From Alphaproteobacteria bacterium (lineage in GTDB: Bacteria > Pseudomonadota > Alphaproteobacteria > UBA8366 > GCA-2717185), in contig WLWY01000003.1 of the NCBI GenBank assembly GCA_012103325.1, positions 124,001 to 188,000 of the forward strand: DNA of 64,000 nucleotides. The letters are read 5' to 3'. A program made the position numbers and the translations under genes. How positions within the stretch are numbered: position 1 is the first letter of the stretch; the number at the start of each line of letters is the position of its first letter. The notes under the pieces were generated by a model. It had not been told where the DNA came from, made no database searches, and saw only the letters and a list, made by a program, of their open reading frames with translations. Positions 1-9,935 of this stretch are shown here, piece by piece.

Positions 1-1008
1 GACCGCTTCCTGGCCGCGATTAAACAGCGCCGACAGAAGACCAAGTACCGGGTTCAGTTTAGCGCCGGCGTGAAACGCGACTCGAACGTAAATGCGGCGC
101 CGAGAAGCGGCCGGATCCTCGCCGCGGGGCTGGAATTTGCCCCGATCGGCCGGGGCCAGAAACAAAAAGACTATGCCATCCTGGGTATCATTGCTGCGGA
201 TGTCAGGCAGGATCTGGGCAAGCAGTCGCGGGACGAGATATTCGCGGGCGTATCATACTATCACAATGAGCAGTTCGCGATCGATCCGCAGGATTTGCAA
301 TCGGGCGGCGCCAATTTCGGACTCAAGCTGCCGTTCGAAAATTTCGTTTTCACGCCGAAGTTCACTTATACGAATTTGCGCCTGTCGCGGGAAAAATTCT
401 TTAGCGGCTATGCGGCGGAGCTTCGTTTCGATCGCAGCAAAGTGATTCCCGCATGGGGTATCGCCGGCCATTTCCTGGTACGCGGTACGCGGGAGAATTT
501 CCATCAGATTTCCGAGACCACGACCGGACTGCAGCGGACTGGCTTCCGCTGGGAATGGGAGATGGGGCTGAACAAGCAGATCAACCCGCAGCACCGGCTC
601 GAAGGCGCGGCCAAGTTCACACGCAAATTGCCGCAGTCCTTCGCACCCAACGATTATCGCGGTTACAAGATTGGCCTGCGGCATAGCTGGGCACTAGGCG
701 AAGGCCAGTTCATTCTGTCGAGCGCCAGCTATGAGGCAAAGCTCTATAAGCAGGAAGATCCGGCGGTGACGCCTTTCCAAGTACGGCACGATAATCTTGT
801 GCGGCTGAGCGTGACCTATGGTGCACCGCTCGGAACGATGCTGGACCGATTGAGTCTTGGGAAAGAGGGTAACGTCTATTACGACGCGCTGAAGGACATT
901 ACCTGGACGATCACCGGTGAGTTGACAGAGCAAGGCTCGAACATCCGCAACTTCAGCTACGCCAACCGGCGCGCGCAAATGATGTTCAGCCGGACTTGGA
1001 ATTTCTGA
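1..1008 (+). CDS. Slam-like outer-membrane barrel protein (DUF560), 5' end missing
   Basis: The frame is open to the left edge, so the N-terminus lies outside the window; the 335 visible residues are the C-terminal part. The segment around residues 20-30 reads SAGVKRDSNVNAAP, which matches the start of the surface lipoprotein assembly modifier barrel domain (PF04575/DUF560), where a DSNVN motif opens the barrel. The rest alternates short polar and aromatic beta strands and ends in W-N-F, a typical terminal aromatic of outer-membrane barrels. Slam proteins help move lipoproteins or soluble haemophores across the outer membrane. The next gene starts only 22 bases after the stop, so the two are probably one operon and the secreted FecR-domain protein is a plausible client; that link is inference. 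The TPR half expected upstream cannot be seen. Confidence 0.75.
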   Translation, partial: DRFLAAIKQRRQKTKYRVQFSAGVKRDSNVNAAPRSGRILAAGLEFAPIGRGQKQKDYAILGIIAADVRQDLGKQSRDEIFAGVSYYHNEQFAIDPQDLQSGGANFGLKLPFENFVFTPKFTYTNLRLSREKFFSGYAAELRFDRSKVIPAWGIAGHFLVRGTRENFHQISETTTGLQRTGFRWEWEMGLNKQINPQHRLEGAAKFTRKLPQSFAPNDYRGYKIGLRHSWALGEGQFILSSASYEAKLYKQEDPAVTPFQVRHDNLVRLSVTYGAPLGTMLDRLSLGKEGNVYYDALKDITWTITGELTEQGSNIRNFSYANRRAQMMFSRTWNF

Positions 1009-1030
1009 TATGGCGGCGGAAGGACGGATC

Positions 1031-2434
1031 ATGCGTGGCCTCACAATCTCCCTCATAGCGGCATCGGCGATCGCAGCGTTTGCGTCAACGGCGTCGGCGC
1101 AAGGGCAGCAGGCGGGCGTGTCGGCCGCAGTGCGCGGACAGGTCGCGCTGGCGCGCGCGTCGGAAAACGTTGTCGGCCGTCAGGTACAGAGCGGCGACCC
1201 GATTTTCCTCGGCGATGCGATCACATCGGGTAGCGCGAGCGGCCTGCAGATCATGCTGCTGGACGAGACGGTCTTCACGATCGGCCCGAACAGCGAGATT
1301 TCCATCGACGAGTTCGTCTATGATCCGGCTACGGATACGGGCAAGGTTGCCGCTTCCGTAGCCAAAGGCGCGTTCCGCTTCATTACGGGCAAGATCGCGC
1401 GCAAGCGTCCGGAGGACATGACGGTCCGGCTGCCGACGGCGACCATTGGCATCCGTGGCACGATCGTAGCTGGCGTCGTTCGCGAAGCGCCGGGTACCGA
1501 CCCGGCGGCGGACGAAGTCTTTAATCGGCTCGCGAAGGATGCGCCGGGCGCCGAAAATGCGCGGGACTTCGTGATCCTGCTTGGGCCGGGGGATGAGAAC
1601 AACACCAACGACAAGGGCGGCGCCTTCATACTCGCGGCGAACCCGCCGAAGAGAGCGATGCGGGGCCGCAGCGCCGGCGCGCAGATCGCCCAGCAGGGCG
1701 GGGTCATACGGAGCGAAGTGTTCGGAGGGTTTGAAGGTCAGGCGGTTCGGGTTTCGCGCCGAGGCAGCGCGGCCGTCGGCTTCGAAGACGGCGACCCGCA
1801 GGGCCCGTTCTTCGTGTCGGACTTCGTGCGTCTGTTCACGCGCGTTTTCCCGGCGACCATTCAAGGTACGGTTTCGGCCAACGATCCCAAGGCGCAGCAG
1901 GCAAGCGGTGCCGGCGATGCCAACAGCCTTAGCGGTAATTCGGTCGCGGACGCTGCAGCGGATGGCGCCGAGGCTGGGGCCCTCGCTCAGCTTGCGGGTG
2001 GCTCGGATGACCTTATTTGCCCGACCTGCGGTTCGGGCGATGGGATATTTGACATCGGCGACCTTCAGGCGATTAACAGCGGCCAGGCATTGTTCGCTGA
2101 GAGCAATATTGACATTGGGCCGTTTAACGTTTTGTCACTGAACATCGATTTGGATTTCGGCAATCAGACGCTGCAGTTCAATTTCAACAATATTTCGGGC
2201 GGCGGCGTATCGTCTGGCCAGCTTGTGTGCAACGGTTCCTGCGCTATCAGCTATGCCAATGGCTTCGGGCCCGCAGTTTTTACCGAATCTGACAACCCGC
2301 TTACGAATACGAGCGGTTGCGACAGCTGCTCCTTGACCATCGGTATTACCTCAGCGTCGTCAGGTAGTGCGACGGCTAACGTAACCTTGGAACACGATGG
2401 AAACGTTGGTTCGAAGGCGCTTAGCTCAAACTAG
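1031..2434 (+). CDS. Secreted FecR-domain protein
   Basis: Start chosen at 1031 because GGAAGGA lies just upstream and the protein then begins with a clean signal peptide (MRGLTISLIAASAIAAFAS, cleavage after SA). An in-frame ATG at 1010 would add residues before it without a ribosome site. Residues about 35-150 form a FecR domain with the usual SGDPIFLGDAITSG, LLDETVFTIGPNSEI and TATIGIRGT blocks. The C-terminal third is low-complexity, rich in Asn, Gly and Ser, with three Cys pairs (CPTC, CNGSC, CDSC) and a LDFGNQTLQF segment that recalls strands in Slam-dependent barrels. FecR domains of this secreted kind are known next to CHASE2 cyclases; their ligand is unknown. The protein could be surface exposed through the Slam-like neighbour (inference). 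Confidence 0.78.
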   Translation: MRGLTISLIAASAIAAFASTASAQGQQAGVSAAVRGQVALARASENVVGRQVQSGDPIFLGDAITSGSASGLQIMLLDETVFTIGPNSEISIDEFVYDPATDTGKVAASVAKGAFRFITGKIARKRPEDMTVRLPTATIGIRGTIVAGVVREAPGTDPAADEVFNRLAKDAPGAENARDFVILLGPGDENNTNDKGGAFILAANPPKRAMRGRSAGAQIAQQGGVIRSEVFGGFEGQAVRVSRRGSAAVGFEDGDPQGPFFVSDFVRLFTRVFPATIQGTVSANDPKAQQASGAGDANSLSGNSVADAAADGAEAGALAQLAGGSDDLICPTCGSGDGIFDIGDLQAINSGQALFAESNIDIGPFNVLSLNIDLDFGNQTLQFNFNNISGGGVSSGQLVCNGSCAISYANGFGPAVFTESDNPLTNTSGCDSCSLTIGITSASSGSATANVTLEHDGNVGSKALSSN

Positions 2435-2620
2435 CTTGCTCTGGCCAGCGCTTGTGTCTGGTGACCTGAACTAATCTGCGTATGTTGGTTTATTGCTACT
2501 ATAAACGGATACTAGGTTGAGTCCGTTATTAGCCGCGTTTACGATTTCGCTGCATAAATGTGGCATAATGAGCCCTCTCGATAGTCGAGGATTGACGATC
2601 ATCCGCTGAGGGCCGCCGCC

Positions 2621-4879
2621 TTGCGCCGTTTCCTGATCCGTTCGATGCACATCCTGCTGCCGCTGGCGCTGCTGGCCGCGGCGGTCGTGCTGCGCATCGA
2701 GGAGCCTGCCTTTTTCCGCCAGCAGCAGATGTGGGTGTTCGACCTCGGCAATAAATTGTGGCCGCGCGAATTCGACACCGACGGCGGGGTCCGCATCGTC
2801 GACATCGACGACGAATCGCTGGAAAAGTTCGGCCAATGGCCGTGGCCCCGGACGCGCATGGCCGAAATCATCTACCGGTTGCAGCAGGCGGGCGCGTTGG
2901 CGATCGTGTTCGATATCGTCTTCGCTGAGCCGGACCGGACGTCGCCGAAGAATATCGTCGAAATTTGGCCGGACATTCCCGACTACAAGGATCTACGCGA
3001 GCAGGTTCGTACCATGCCGGACCATGACGAGGCCTTCGCGCAAACCATCAAATGGACGCGCAATACCGTCACTGGGTTTGCCTTGGCCTCCGGGGAGGCA
3101 CCGCGCCGCCCCGTACAGAAGGGTAATTTCGCGTTTAGCGGACCCGACCCCCGCAGTTTCGTTTACCGGTTCGCGGGCGGCATCGCCAACTTGAAGCCGT
3201 TCGAACAGGCCGCCGCCGGCAACGGCAACTTCAATATGGTGCCGGAAGGAGACGGCATCATTCGCCGGGTTCCCCTCGTCGTTGGGTACGAGATGGGCGG
3301 CGCGCGCGCCGACGACCGGCTGTATCCGTCGATATCGCTCGAAGCGCTGCGGGTCGCGCAGGGCGCGAGAACCATGACGATCAAATCCACCGGCGGCAGC
3401 GGGGAAACCGGGTTCGGCGAGCAGACGGGAATCGTCAGCATCAAGGTCGGGCGCAAGGTGGTGCCGACGGACGGAGAAGGCCGCATCTGGGTGCAGTATA
3501 CGGGTCATCGGACCGAGCGGTTTGTGCCCGTCTGGAAGGTGCTGGACGAGTCCGTCGATAAATCGCTGCTGGATGGCCATATCGTCCTGATCGGCACCAG
3601 CGCGGCGGGACTGCTGGACCTTCGGTCGACGCCGCTCGACCCTGCCTTGCCGGGTGTCGAGGTGCATGCCGAAATCATTGAGCAGGTTTTGAAAGAGCAG
3701 TTCCTCTCGCGCCCCGATTGGTCGAAGGGCGCGGAAATCGCCTATATTATCGCAGTTGGATTGTTGCTGACCTTCTTATTGCCGCGGTTCGGTGCGCTTT
3801 GGTGCGCGATGGCCGGCGCTGCGAGCGTGTTTGCGATTGTCGGCGGTTCGGTTCACGCCTACCGCGAATACAAGCTCCTGCTCGATCCGGTTTATCCGTC
3901 CATTGCGGTGCTCGGCGTCTATCTTTCCGCCTCGCTGATCAGCTATATCCGCACGGAAGCGGAACGGCGTCAGGTGCGCGGCGCATTTAGCCAGTACCTC
4001 TCCCCCGCCCTGGTCGATCAGTTGGCCGAAAATCCGGATCAGTTGCAGCTCGGCGGCGAAACGAAGCCCATGACCTTCTTGTTCTGCGACGTGCGCGGTT
4101 TCACGGCGATTTCCGAGACCTTCAAGAGCAATCCACAGGGGCTGACGAAGCTGATCAACCGGTTGTTGACGCCGCTGACCAACGTGATCCTGGCGCGCAA
4201 GGGAACGATCGACAAATATATGGGCGATTGCATCATGGCGTTCTGGAACGCACCGCTGGACGACGAGGAGCACGCGATCCACGCCTGCGAATCGTCGCTG
4301 GCGATGTTCAAGGCGCTGGATGTGTTGAACGAGGAACGCCGCCTCGAAGCGGAGGCGGAGGGCGTTCCGTTCCTGCCGCTCAATGTCGGCGCCGGCATAA
4401 ATACGGGCGAGTGCGTGGTCGGCAATATGGGTTCGGAGCAGCGCTTCGACTACTCGGTACTGGGCGATCCGGTGAACCTCGCCGCGCGGCTTGAAAGCCA
4501 GTCGAAGAATTACGGCGTGAAGATCGTCATCGGACCCGAGACCGCGAAGGCGGCGGAGGGCAAGTACGCGCTGCTCAAACTCGACCTGATCCAGGTCAAG
4601 GGCCAGTCCGTCGGTGTGGAGATTTGCGGCCTGCAGGGCGATGCCGATTACGCCGCATCACCCGAGTTCGTCGCGATCAAGGACAAGCACGATGCGATGC
4701 TGGAGGCCTATTACGCGCAGGACTGGGACAAAGCGGTGGCGCGAATCGCGGAATGCCGCGCGCTGACGAATGGGGAGATGCCGGAACTGTACGATCTATA
4801 TGACGAACGGATCGCAGAGTTCCGCGAAAATCCGCCGCCCGAGGATTGGGATGGAGTGTTCGTTGCGACCACCAAATAG
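2621..4879 (+). CDS. CHASE2-domain adenylate/guanylate cyclase
   Basis: A 752-residue membrane sensor cyclase. An N-terminal hydrophobic helix (residues 9-24) is followed by a periplasmic CHASE2 domain (about 30-360), three closely packed membrane helices (about 370-450) and a class III cyclase domain (about 475-680). The cyclase has the metal-binding aspartate in FLFCDVRGFT, a lysine and aspartate in GTIDKYMGD and the DPVNLAARLE block; the Lys and Asp choices suggest ATP rather than GTP as substrate. It should make cAMP in response to a periplasmic signal. The start is TTG at 2621, preceded by CTGAGGG at good spacing; ATG at 2645 is the alternative but would trim the positive residues before the first helix. 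It lies after the FecR-domain gene, an arrangement consistent with one signalling locus. Confidence 0.9.
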   Translation: MRRFLIRSMHILLPLALLAAAVVLRIEEPAFFRQQQMWVFDLGNKLWPREFDTDGGVRIVDIDDESLEKFGQWPWPRTRMAEIIYRLQQAGALAIVFDIVFAEPDRTSPKNIVEIWPDIPDYKDLREQVRTMPDHDEAFAQTIKWTRNTVTGFALASGEAPRRPVQKGNFAFSGPDPRSFVYRFAGGIANLKPFEQAAAGNGNFNMVPEGDGIIRRVPLVVGYEMGGARADDRLYPSISLEALRVAQGARTMTIKSTGGSGETGFGEQTGIVSIKVGRKVVPTDGEGRIWVQYTGHRTERFVPVWKVLDESVDKSLLDGHIVLIGTSAAGLLDLRSTPLDPALPGVEVHAEIIEQVLKEQFLSRPDWSKGAEIAYIIAVGLLLTFLLPRFGALWCAMAGAASVFAIVGGSVHAYREYKLLLDPVYPSIAVLGVYLSASLISYIRTEAERRQVRGAFSQYLSPALVDQLAENPDQLQLGGETKPMTFLFCDVRGFTAISETFKSNPQGLTKLINRLLTPLTNVILARKGTIDKYMGDCIMAFWNAPLDDEEHAIHACESSLAMFKALDVLNEERRLEAEAEGVPFLPLNVGAGINTGECVVGNMGSEQRFDYSVLGDPVNLAARLESQSKNYGVKIVIGPETAKAAEGKYALLKLDLIQVKGQSVGVEICGLQGDADYAASPEFVAIKDKHDAMLEAYYAQDWDKAVARIAECRALTNGEMPELYDLYDERIAEFRENPPPEDWDGVFVATTK

Positions 4880-4987
4880 CACACGGACATTTTCAACCGC
4901 TTCCGACCCTGTTACGGTTCCGGACGCCGTTTCTCTGTGCCATGGTCGATCCATGGACCGTGGAACCGGGCGATTTCGGGTGGTTCT

Positions 4988-6721
4988 ATGAACGATATAC
5001 CGGATCAGGGGCTGAATTCCACGGTGGAGCGAAATCGGATGCTGCGCCGGCTGATCGAGCTCGGCATCGCGCTATCGTCGGAGCGCGATCACAACCGCCT
5101 GCTCGAACTTATTTTGCTTGAGACCAAGCGCATCGCGAACGCGGACGGCGGCACGCTGTATCTCATGACCGACGACGACCGGGCGCTATCCTTTGCAATC
5201 ATGCGGAACGACACGCTCGACATTGCGATGGGGGGGACAACGGGCGTCGAGATCCCGTTTCCGCCACTGGCGCTCTATGATGAAGAAGAGACGCCGAACT
5301 ACACGAACGTCGCGACGGCGGTTGCGCTGAACAAGATGGCGGTCAACATCCCGAACGCCTATGAGACGGCAACCTTCGACTTCAGCGGCACCATCAAGTT
5401 CGATGAGAGCACCGGCTACCGCTCGACGAGCTTCCTGACCGTGCCGCTGCTCAACAAGCAGCAGTCGGTTATCGGCGTCCTGCAGCTGATTAACGCGCGT
5501 ATGGAGGACAATGAAGTCGTTCCGTTCAGCCCCGATATCCAGCCGATCATCGAGGCGTTGACCAGCCAGGCCGCCGTCGCCCTGGACAACGAGATGCTGT
5601 TCCTGGGCCAGCGCAAGCTGCTCGACTCCTTCATCGAACTCATCGCCGGCGCCATCGATCAGAAATCCGCCTACACCGGCGGCCACTGCCAGCGCGTGCC
5701 GGCCCTGACGGAGATGCTGGCGAAAGCGGCCTGCGCATCGGACGCGCCGCCCTTCAAGGAATTCGATCTCGACGAGGATGGATGGTACGAGCTGCATTTG
5801 GCGGGCTGGCTGCACGATTGCGGCAAGGTCACGACGCCGGAATATGTCGTCGATAAGGCGACCAAGCTGGAGACGATCTACAATCGCATTCACGAGATCC
5901 GCATGCGCTTTGAGGTGTTGCGCCGCGACGCGGAGATCGAATGCCTGAAGGCAAAGCTGGCGGGAGAAAGGGACCCGGCTGCGCTCGACGCCACATTCCA
6001 GGCGCGCTGCCGGCAGCTGGAAGACGATTTCGCGTTCCTCGCCGCGACCAATGTCGGCGGCGAGTTCCTCGAGGACGAGGCCGTCGACCGGATTGGCGAG
6101 ATCGGGACGCAGTCCTGGACACGCTATTTCGACCGCTCCCTCGGCCTGTCCTGGGAAGAAGCGAGCCGACTGGACGAGGCAACGGACTACGCCGCGCCGG
6201 CAGAAGAACGCCTGCTCGACGATCGCGACGATCACAAGACGGGCGAGTACGATCTGGGCGAGATTTACAATCTGTCGATCAGCCGCGGTACCTTGACCGA
6301 GGAAGAGCGCAAGAAGATCAATGACCATATCGTCATCACCATCGATATGCTCAATCAGCTGCCGTTCCCCAAACAGATGCGCAATGTGCCGGAATATGCC
6401 GGCGGCCACCACGAGAAGATGGACGGTACCGGCTATCCGAAAGGGCTGACCCGTGACCAGATGTCCTTGCCGGCGCGGATGATGGCGATCGCCGATATCT
6501 TCGAAGCGCTGACTTCGGCGGACCGCCCCTACAAGAAGGCCAAGAAACTGAGCGAGTGCGTCCGCATCATGGGCTTCATGCGCAACGACGACCATATCGA
6601 TCCGGAGCTCTTCGATCTGTTCCTGACGTCGGGTGTGTGGCGCGAATACGCCAACACCTTCCTCGCGCCCGACCAGATCGACGAGATCGATATCAACGAC
6701 TATTTGTCGGGCGCCGAATAG
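4988..6721 (+). CDS. GAF and HD-GYP domain cyclic-di-GMP phosphodiesterase
   Basis: A soluble 577-residue protein. Residues about 20-195 form a GAF domain (ending with VIGVLQLINAR, a common GAF strand). The HD-GYP domain begins near residue 205; it carries HDCGK (His about 275) and, after an unusually long insert of about 150 residues, HHEKMDGTGYP (about 474), followed by ADIFEALTSADRPYK. These are the metal ligands and GYP motif of enzymes that break down c-di-GMP. The charged helical insert between HD and HHE is seen in a subset of HD-GYP proteins and does not remove any ligand. I chose ATG 4988 because the GAF region follows directly; an in-frame ATG at 4937 would add 17 residues with no conserved feature. 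Its position after the cyclase hints at cAMP/c-di-GMP cross-talk. Confidence 0.88.
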   Translation: MNDIPDQGLNSTVERNRMLRRLIELGIALSSERDHNRLLELILLETKRIANADGGTLYLMTDDDRALSFAIMRNDTLDIAMGGTTGVEIPFPPLALYDEEETPNYTNVATAVALNKMAVNIPNAYETATFDFSGTIKFDESTGYRSTSFLTVPLLNKQQSVIGVLQLINARMEDNEVVPFSPDIQPIIEALTSQAAVALDNEMLFLGQRKLLDSFIELIAGAIDQKSAYTGGHCQRVPALTEMLAKAACASDAPPFKEFDLDEDGWYELHLAGWLHDCGKVTTPEYVVDKATKLETIYNRIHEIRMRFEVLRRDAEIECLKAKLAGERDPAALDATFQARCRQLEDDFAFLAATNVGGEFLEDEAVDRIGEIGTQSWTRYFDRSLGLSWEEASRLDEATDYAAPAEERLLDDRDDHKTGEYDLGEIYNLSISRGTLTEEERKKINDHIVITIDMLNQLPFPKQMRNVPEYAGGHHEKMDGTGYPKGLTRDQMSLPARMMAIADIFEALTSADRPYKKAKKLSECVRIMGFMRNDDHIDPELFDLFLTSGVWREYANTFLAPDQIDEIDINDYLSGAE

Positions 6722-6883
6722 GGCGTCAAACCGGCCCTTCAGGCAATCTTCATCTCGCTGGTATATGATTGGCGGCTGTCTGCGGCGGACGACAGCGGGT
6801 GGTTTCAGGCTGTACAGTTGCGGCAAAGGTGCCAGATCAGTGAGCGTCCGGTAAAGCAGCCCTGCCTATGATGACGTTGGACT

Positions 6884-6907
6884 GTTACGCTCAGGTTTGA
6901 GCGTAAC
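6884..6907 (-). terminator. Hairpin at the tnpC stop codon
   Basis: A perfect 9-bp inverted repeat (GTTACGCTC and GAGCGTAAC, 6-base loop) overlaps the tnpC stop. It has no following T run, so it may be a transcript-stabilising or termination hairpin. The same sequence occurs in IS66 copy 2 around 55266-55289. Confidence 0.45.
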
Positions 6908-8402
6908 GCCAGGGGAGCAGTTCGTCGATCCGATTGATTTTATGGTCGGCGATACAGGCTAGCGTGTCGGTTAGCCAGGCCTGCGGATCGACGCCATTGA
7001 GTTTTGCTGTCTCGATCAGCGTATAGGCGATGGCGGCTGATTTGCCGCCGGCCTCGGACCCCATGAAGAGATAATTCTTCCGCCCCAGGGCGATGGGCCG
7101 CATGGATCGCTCTGCGGTATTGTTGTCGAGTTCAAGAAAGCCGTGATCTAGATATGGTCGCAGCTTCTTCATGCGGGTCAGGGCGTAGCGAATAGCACCG
7201 GCTAAGGGTGATTTGCCGGATATCCGGGTCAATTGGGCATGCAGCCATGATTCCAGGTCGTCGAAGATTGGTTTTGATTGGCGCTGCCTGATCTTCACCC
7301 GTTGATCCGGCGATTGGCCCCGAACCTCCTTCTCGACGCCATAGAGTGTGGCGATACGTTTTATGGCTTCCTCGGCAATCGCCGATCCCTGAGCTTTGTG
7401 GATATCGACGAACTTGCGTCGGATATGGGCCATGCAGGCCACTTCCGTCACCTTGCCCGTGCGGTACAGGTCATTGAACCCCGCATAGCCATCGGCATGC
7501 ATGAAGCCCGTGAAGTCCGCTAGATGTTCGCGCGGGCGAACGCCCTTCCTGTCGGACGAGAACTGATACCATGCGGCAGGATGCGCCTCTCCGGCCCAGG
7601 GTCGTTCATCGCGGACATAGGCCCAAAGCCGCGCGGTCCTGGTTTTACCGGAGCCTGGGGTCAGCATTTTTACCGGCGTATCATCGGCGAAGAGGGCCTG
7701 TCCCTTTAAAACATGGCGCGCGACGGCGTCCGCCAAAGGTTCCAACAGAGCCGTGGATTTGCCAACCCAATCGGCCAGGGTGGAGCGGTCCAGATCGATC
7801 CCCTCGCGCTGGAATATCTGACTTTGCCGGTACAAAGGCGAATGATCGGCGTACTTGTTGACCAGCACATGGGCCAGTAGGCCAGGACCGGGCCGCCCGT
7901 GCTCAATCGGCCGCGACGGCAGGGCTGCCTGATGGAACGTCTCACAGCAGGTGCAGGCCATGCGCGGGCGAACAATCCGGTTCACGACAAAACGTCCGGG
8001 GACATATTCCAGTTCCTCGGTGACATCGTCGCCAAGCGTTTTGAGCGCACCGCCGCATTCCCCACAGGCATCGCCCGGCGACAGTGTTGTCTCGTTGCGT
8101 GGGAGATGACCGGGCAGCGGTTTACGTTTGGGCTTGTCTTTTGGCGCTGCAGATTGATCTGCATTTGCATCGTCTGACGCGGGCTCCTGCGCGGACGCCG
8201 CAATCTCTTCGTCTTCCAGCGTCAACGCCAGTTGATCCAGAGCCTCCGAGCGCGACCCGAAGCGATGCTGGCGCATCCCGGCCAATTGGTGTTGGAGCTT
8301 CTCGATCAACACCGCCTGTGACTTCACTTCCGACGCCAGCGATGCCACCAGACCTTTTAATGCGGCAGGTTCATTCGGGAGGTTCTCAGCGTCGTCGAGC
8401 AT
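6891..8402 (-). CDS. tnpC: IS66 transposase TnpC
   Basis: The 503-residue DDE transposase of IS66 elements. In order: a leucine-zipper-like coiled coil (about 15-80), a linker rich in charged residues, a Cys4-type zinc finger (CGECGG near 118 and CTCC near 150), then the catalytic core with acidic residues in [20 protein letters not shown] and [10 protein letters not shown], and the IS66 C-terminal domain ending [11 protein letters not shown]. Identical in sequence to the copy at 53770-55281. It cuts and joins the element ends together with TnpA and TnpB. Confidence 0.97.
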   Translation of the reverse strand: MLDDAENLPNEPAALKGLVASLASEVKSQAVLIEKLQHQLAGMRQHRFGSRSEALDQLALTLEDEEIAASAQEPASDDANADQSAAPKDKPKRKPLPGHLPRNETTLSPGDACGECGGALKTLGDDVTEELEYVPGRFVVNRIVRPRMACTCCETFHQAALPSRPIEHGRPGPGLLAHVLVNKYADHSPLYRQSQIFQREGIDLDRSTLADWVGKSTALLEPLADAVARHVLKGQALFADDTPVKMLTPGSGKTRTARLWAYVRDERPWAGEAHPAAWYQFSSDRKGVRPREHLADFTGFMHADGYAGFNDLYRTGKVTEVACMAHIRRKFVDIHKAQGSAIAEEAIKRIATLYGVEKEVRGQSPDQRVKIRQRQSKPIFDDLESWLHAQLTRISGKSPLAGAIRYALTRMKKLRPYLDHGFLELDNNTAERSMRPIALGRKNYLFMGSEAGGKSAAIAYTLIETAKLNGVDPQAWLTDTLACIADHKINRIDELLPWRYAQT

Positions 8403-8474
8403 GCCGGCAATCTATCAGCCGCCACCCCGCATGGGAATCCCCGGAAATTGACAACCCTTTGCTGTGAAACGACT

Positions 8475-8822
8475 TTACCCAGCCGTCAGGGGACGCCACG
8501 TTCGTTGTGGTATGCGCCAATCAATCCCTTCCAGCAGCATCGCCAATTGAGCCGGGGTCAGCGCAACCTTGCCCGCTTTCGCAGACGGCCAGACAAACCG
8601 TCCCTTCTCCAGACGCTTCGAGAACAGACATGCCCCTTGCCCGTCCCACCAGATCACCTTGATCAGATCGCCACGGCGACCCCGGAAGACGAACAGATGA
8701 CCGCAATACGGCGCCGCCTTTAGAACCTTCTCTGTTTGCGCTGACAGCCCATTGAACCCCTTACGCATGTCCGTCACGCCGGCCGCAAGCCAAACCTTCG
8801 TGTTCGTGGGAACCGGGATCAT
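8475..8822 (-). CDS. tnpB: IS66 accessory protein TnpB
   Basis: 115 residues of the IS66 Orf2-like family (PF05717), recognised by [17 protein letters not shown] and the [20 protein letters not shown] block. The start ATG overlaps the tnpA stop codon (ATGA), so translation is probably coupled. It is needed for IS66 transposition in studied members, but its exact role is unknown. This copy is intact, unlike the frameshifted tnpB of copy 2. Confidence 0.95.
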   Translation of the reverse strand: MIPVPTNTKVWLAAGVTDMRKGFNGLSAQTEKVLKAAPYCGHLFVFRGRRGDLIKVIWWDGQGACLFSKRLEKGRFVWPSAKAGKVALTPAQLAMLLEGIDWRIPQRTWRPLTAG

Positions 8823-9196
8823 CCCGACAAGCACCGGAGCAGACGTACGAGCGCTTCGGGATCGTAAGGGCCGCTAATGCTCAAGCGATGACCTCCGGCA
8901 AGCGTGACCTCGATCTTGCCTTCGTCACCAACAGGGCGCTCGGCTTCGTGCTCGACGTGACGCGCAATCTCAACCGGCAGGAAACAGGCGGCGTCATCGA
9001 CCGTGTCACTTCCCGCAAACCGGGGATCTTTCAGCCAGTTGAAAACCTGATTGGCGTTCACATTGTAGCGCCGTGCAACCTGTGAAACCGAAACGCCCGC
9101 AAACCGCGTCTGTGCGCAAATCATCCGCTTCTCGTCTGCACTCCAGCGCCGACGCTTGCCCCGCTTCGCCACATCCTGATCCCCGTTAGTGTCCAC
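8819..9196 (-). CDS. tnpA: IS66 accessory protein TnpA
   Basis: 125 residues with an N-terminal helix-turn-helix ([15 protein letters not shown] to [17 protein letters not shown]) of the Tnp_8/IS3-like Orf1 type. It probably binds the element ends. It starts with GTG at 9196, and that codon lies inside one arm of an 11-bp perfect hairpin (9186-9215), so initiation may be limited by RNA structure. The tail overlaps tnpB. Confidence 0.94.
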   Translation of the reverse strand: MDTNGDQDVAKRGKRRRWSADEKRMICAQTRFAGVSVSQVARRYNVNANQVFNWLKDPRFAGSDTVDDAACFLPVEIARHVEHEAERPVGDEGKIEVTLAGGHRLSISGPYDPEALVRLLRCLSG

Positions 9197-9269
9197 CTAA
9201 ACAAGTGGACACTAAACCTCACTTCTTCTGCACGGCAGAGCGGTCAGGCCGGACGCTTACCCAGATCAG

Positions 9270-9935
9270 ATGAAAATCTTGATTGTCGAAGATTCCTCGC
9301 GCCTGTTGCGGTCTCTCGAAAAGGGCCTGAGCAAGCTCGGCTATGCGGTCGATGTGGCGGCCGACGGCGCCGATGGCTTGGCCTTTGCAGAAACCTACCC
9401 CTATGACGCTATCGTGCTCGACCTGATGCTGCCGAGCCTTTCCGGCCACGATGTGATCCGGGAGCTGCGGCGCAAGAACAGCGAGACCCATATCTTGATC
9501 CTTTCGGCAAAGGATCAGGTGTCGGACCGCGTCAAAGGGCTTGAGCTGGGCGCGGACGATTATCTGACCAAACCGTTCGCCTTCGACGAGCTTTGCGCCC
9601 GATTGCAGTCGTTGGTGCGCCGGCGCTACGCGGCAAAGAATCCGACGCTCTCCGTTGGCTCTCTACAGATCGATACCGCGCGGCGCACCGTGTCGCGCGA
9701 TGGCGCCGACATCGCCTTGACGCCCAGCGAATACAGGCTTCTCGAATTTCTCGCCTACAGCGCCGGCCAGGTCGTATCGCAGGACCGGCTGATCCACCAT
9801 CTTTACACAAGCGACACGGATGTCTCGAGCAACGTCATCGAAGTACTGGTATCGAGCCTGCGCCGGAAGCTTCACCAGCCTGGCACCCCGTCTCCGGTCA
9901 AGACCAAACGTGGCTTCGGTTACTATGTCGATTGA
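9270..9935 (+). CDS. OmpR/PhoB-family response regulator
   Basis: 221 residues: a receiver domain (1-115) with acidic residues near position 8, phosphoacceptor Asp51 in VLDLMLPS and Lys101 in TKPF, followed by a winged-helix DNA-binding domain (about 125-220) ending KTKRGFGYYVD. It overlaps the start of the histidine kinase gene by 11 bases, so the pair is a two-component system. IS66 copy 1 ends ten bases before its ATG: before that insertion the sequence read AAAGGTG, then nine bases, then ATG, so the insertion removed its ribosome site and promoter. Whether any expression remains depends on read-in or a cryptic site at the IS end. Confidence 0.93.
   Translation: MKILIVEDSSRLLRSLEKGLSKLGYAVDVAADGADGLAFAETYPYDAIVLDLMLPSLSGHDVIRELRRKNSETHILILSAKDQVSDRVKGLELGADDYLTKPFAFDELCARLQSLVRRRYAAKNPTLSVGSLQIDTARRTVSRDGADIALTPSEYRLLEFLAYSAGQVVSQDRLIHHLYTSDTDVSSNVIEVLVSSLRRKLHQPGTPSPVKTKRGFGYYVD

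Larger units (their letters stand above)
6840..9260 (-). mobile_element. IS66-family insertion sequence, copy 1 (complete, 2421 bp)
   Basis: The element carries tnpA, tnpB and tnpC on the minus strand between imperfect terminal inverted repeats whose outer bases are GTRAGCGTCCGG. It is flanked by a perfect 8-bp duplication. All three genes are open, so this copy looks capable of transposition. It inserted between the HD-GYP gene and the response regulator gene, and its right end is only nine bases from the regulator ATG. Confidence 0.95.
6832..9268. repeat. 8-bp target site duplication flanking IS66 copy 1
   Basis: CCAGATCA is present at 6832-6839 and again at 9261-9268, immediately outside the element. 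Eight bases is the standard duplication made by IS66-family transposition, so this copy arrived by simple transposition and has not recombined since. Confidence 0.95.

Noticed and set aside
5186..6826. Antisense frame of about 546 codons over the HD-GYP gene
   Set aside because: The plus-strand frame has complete GAF and HD-GYP motifs; the antisense one has none.
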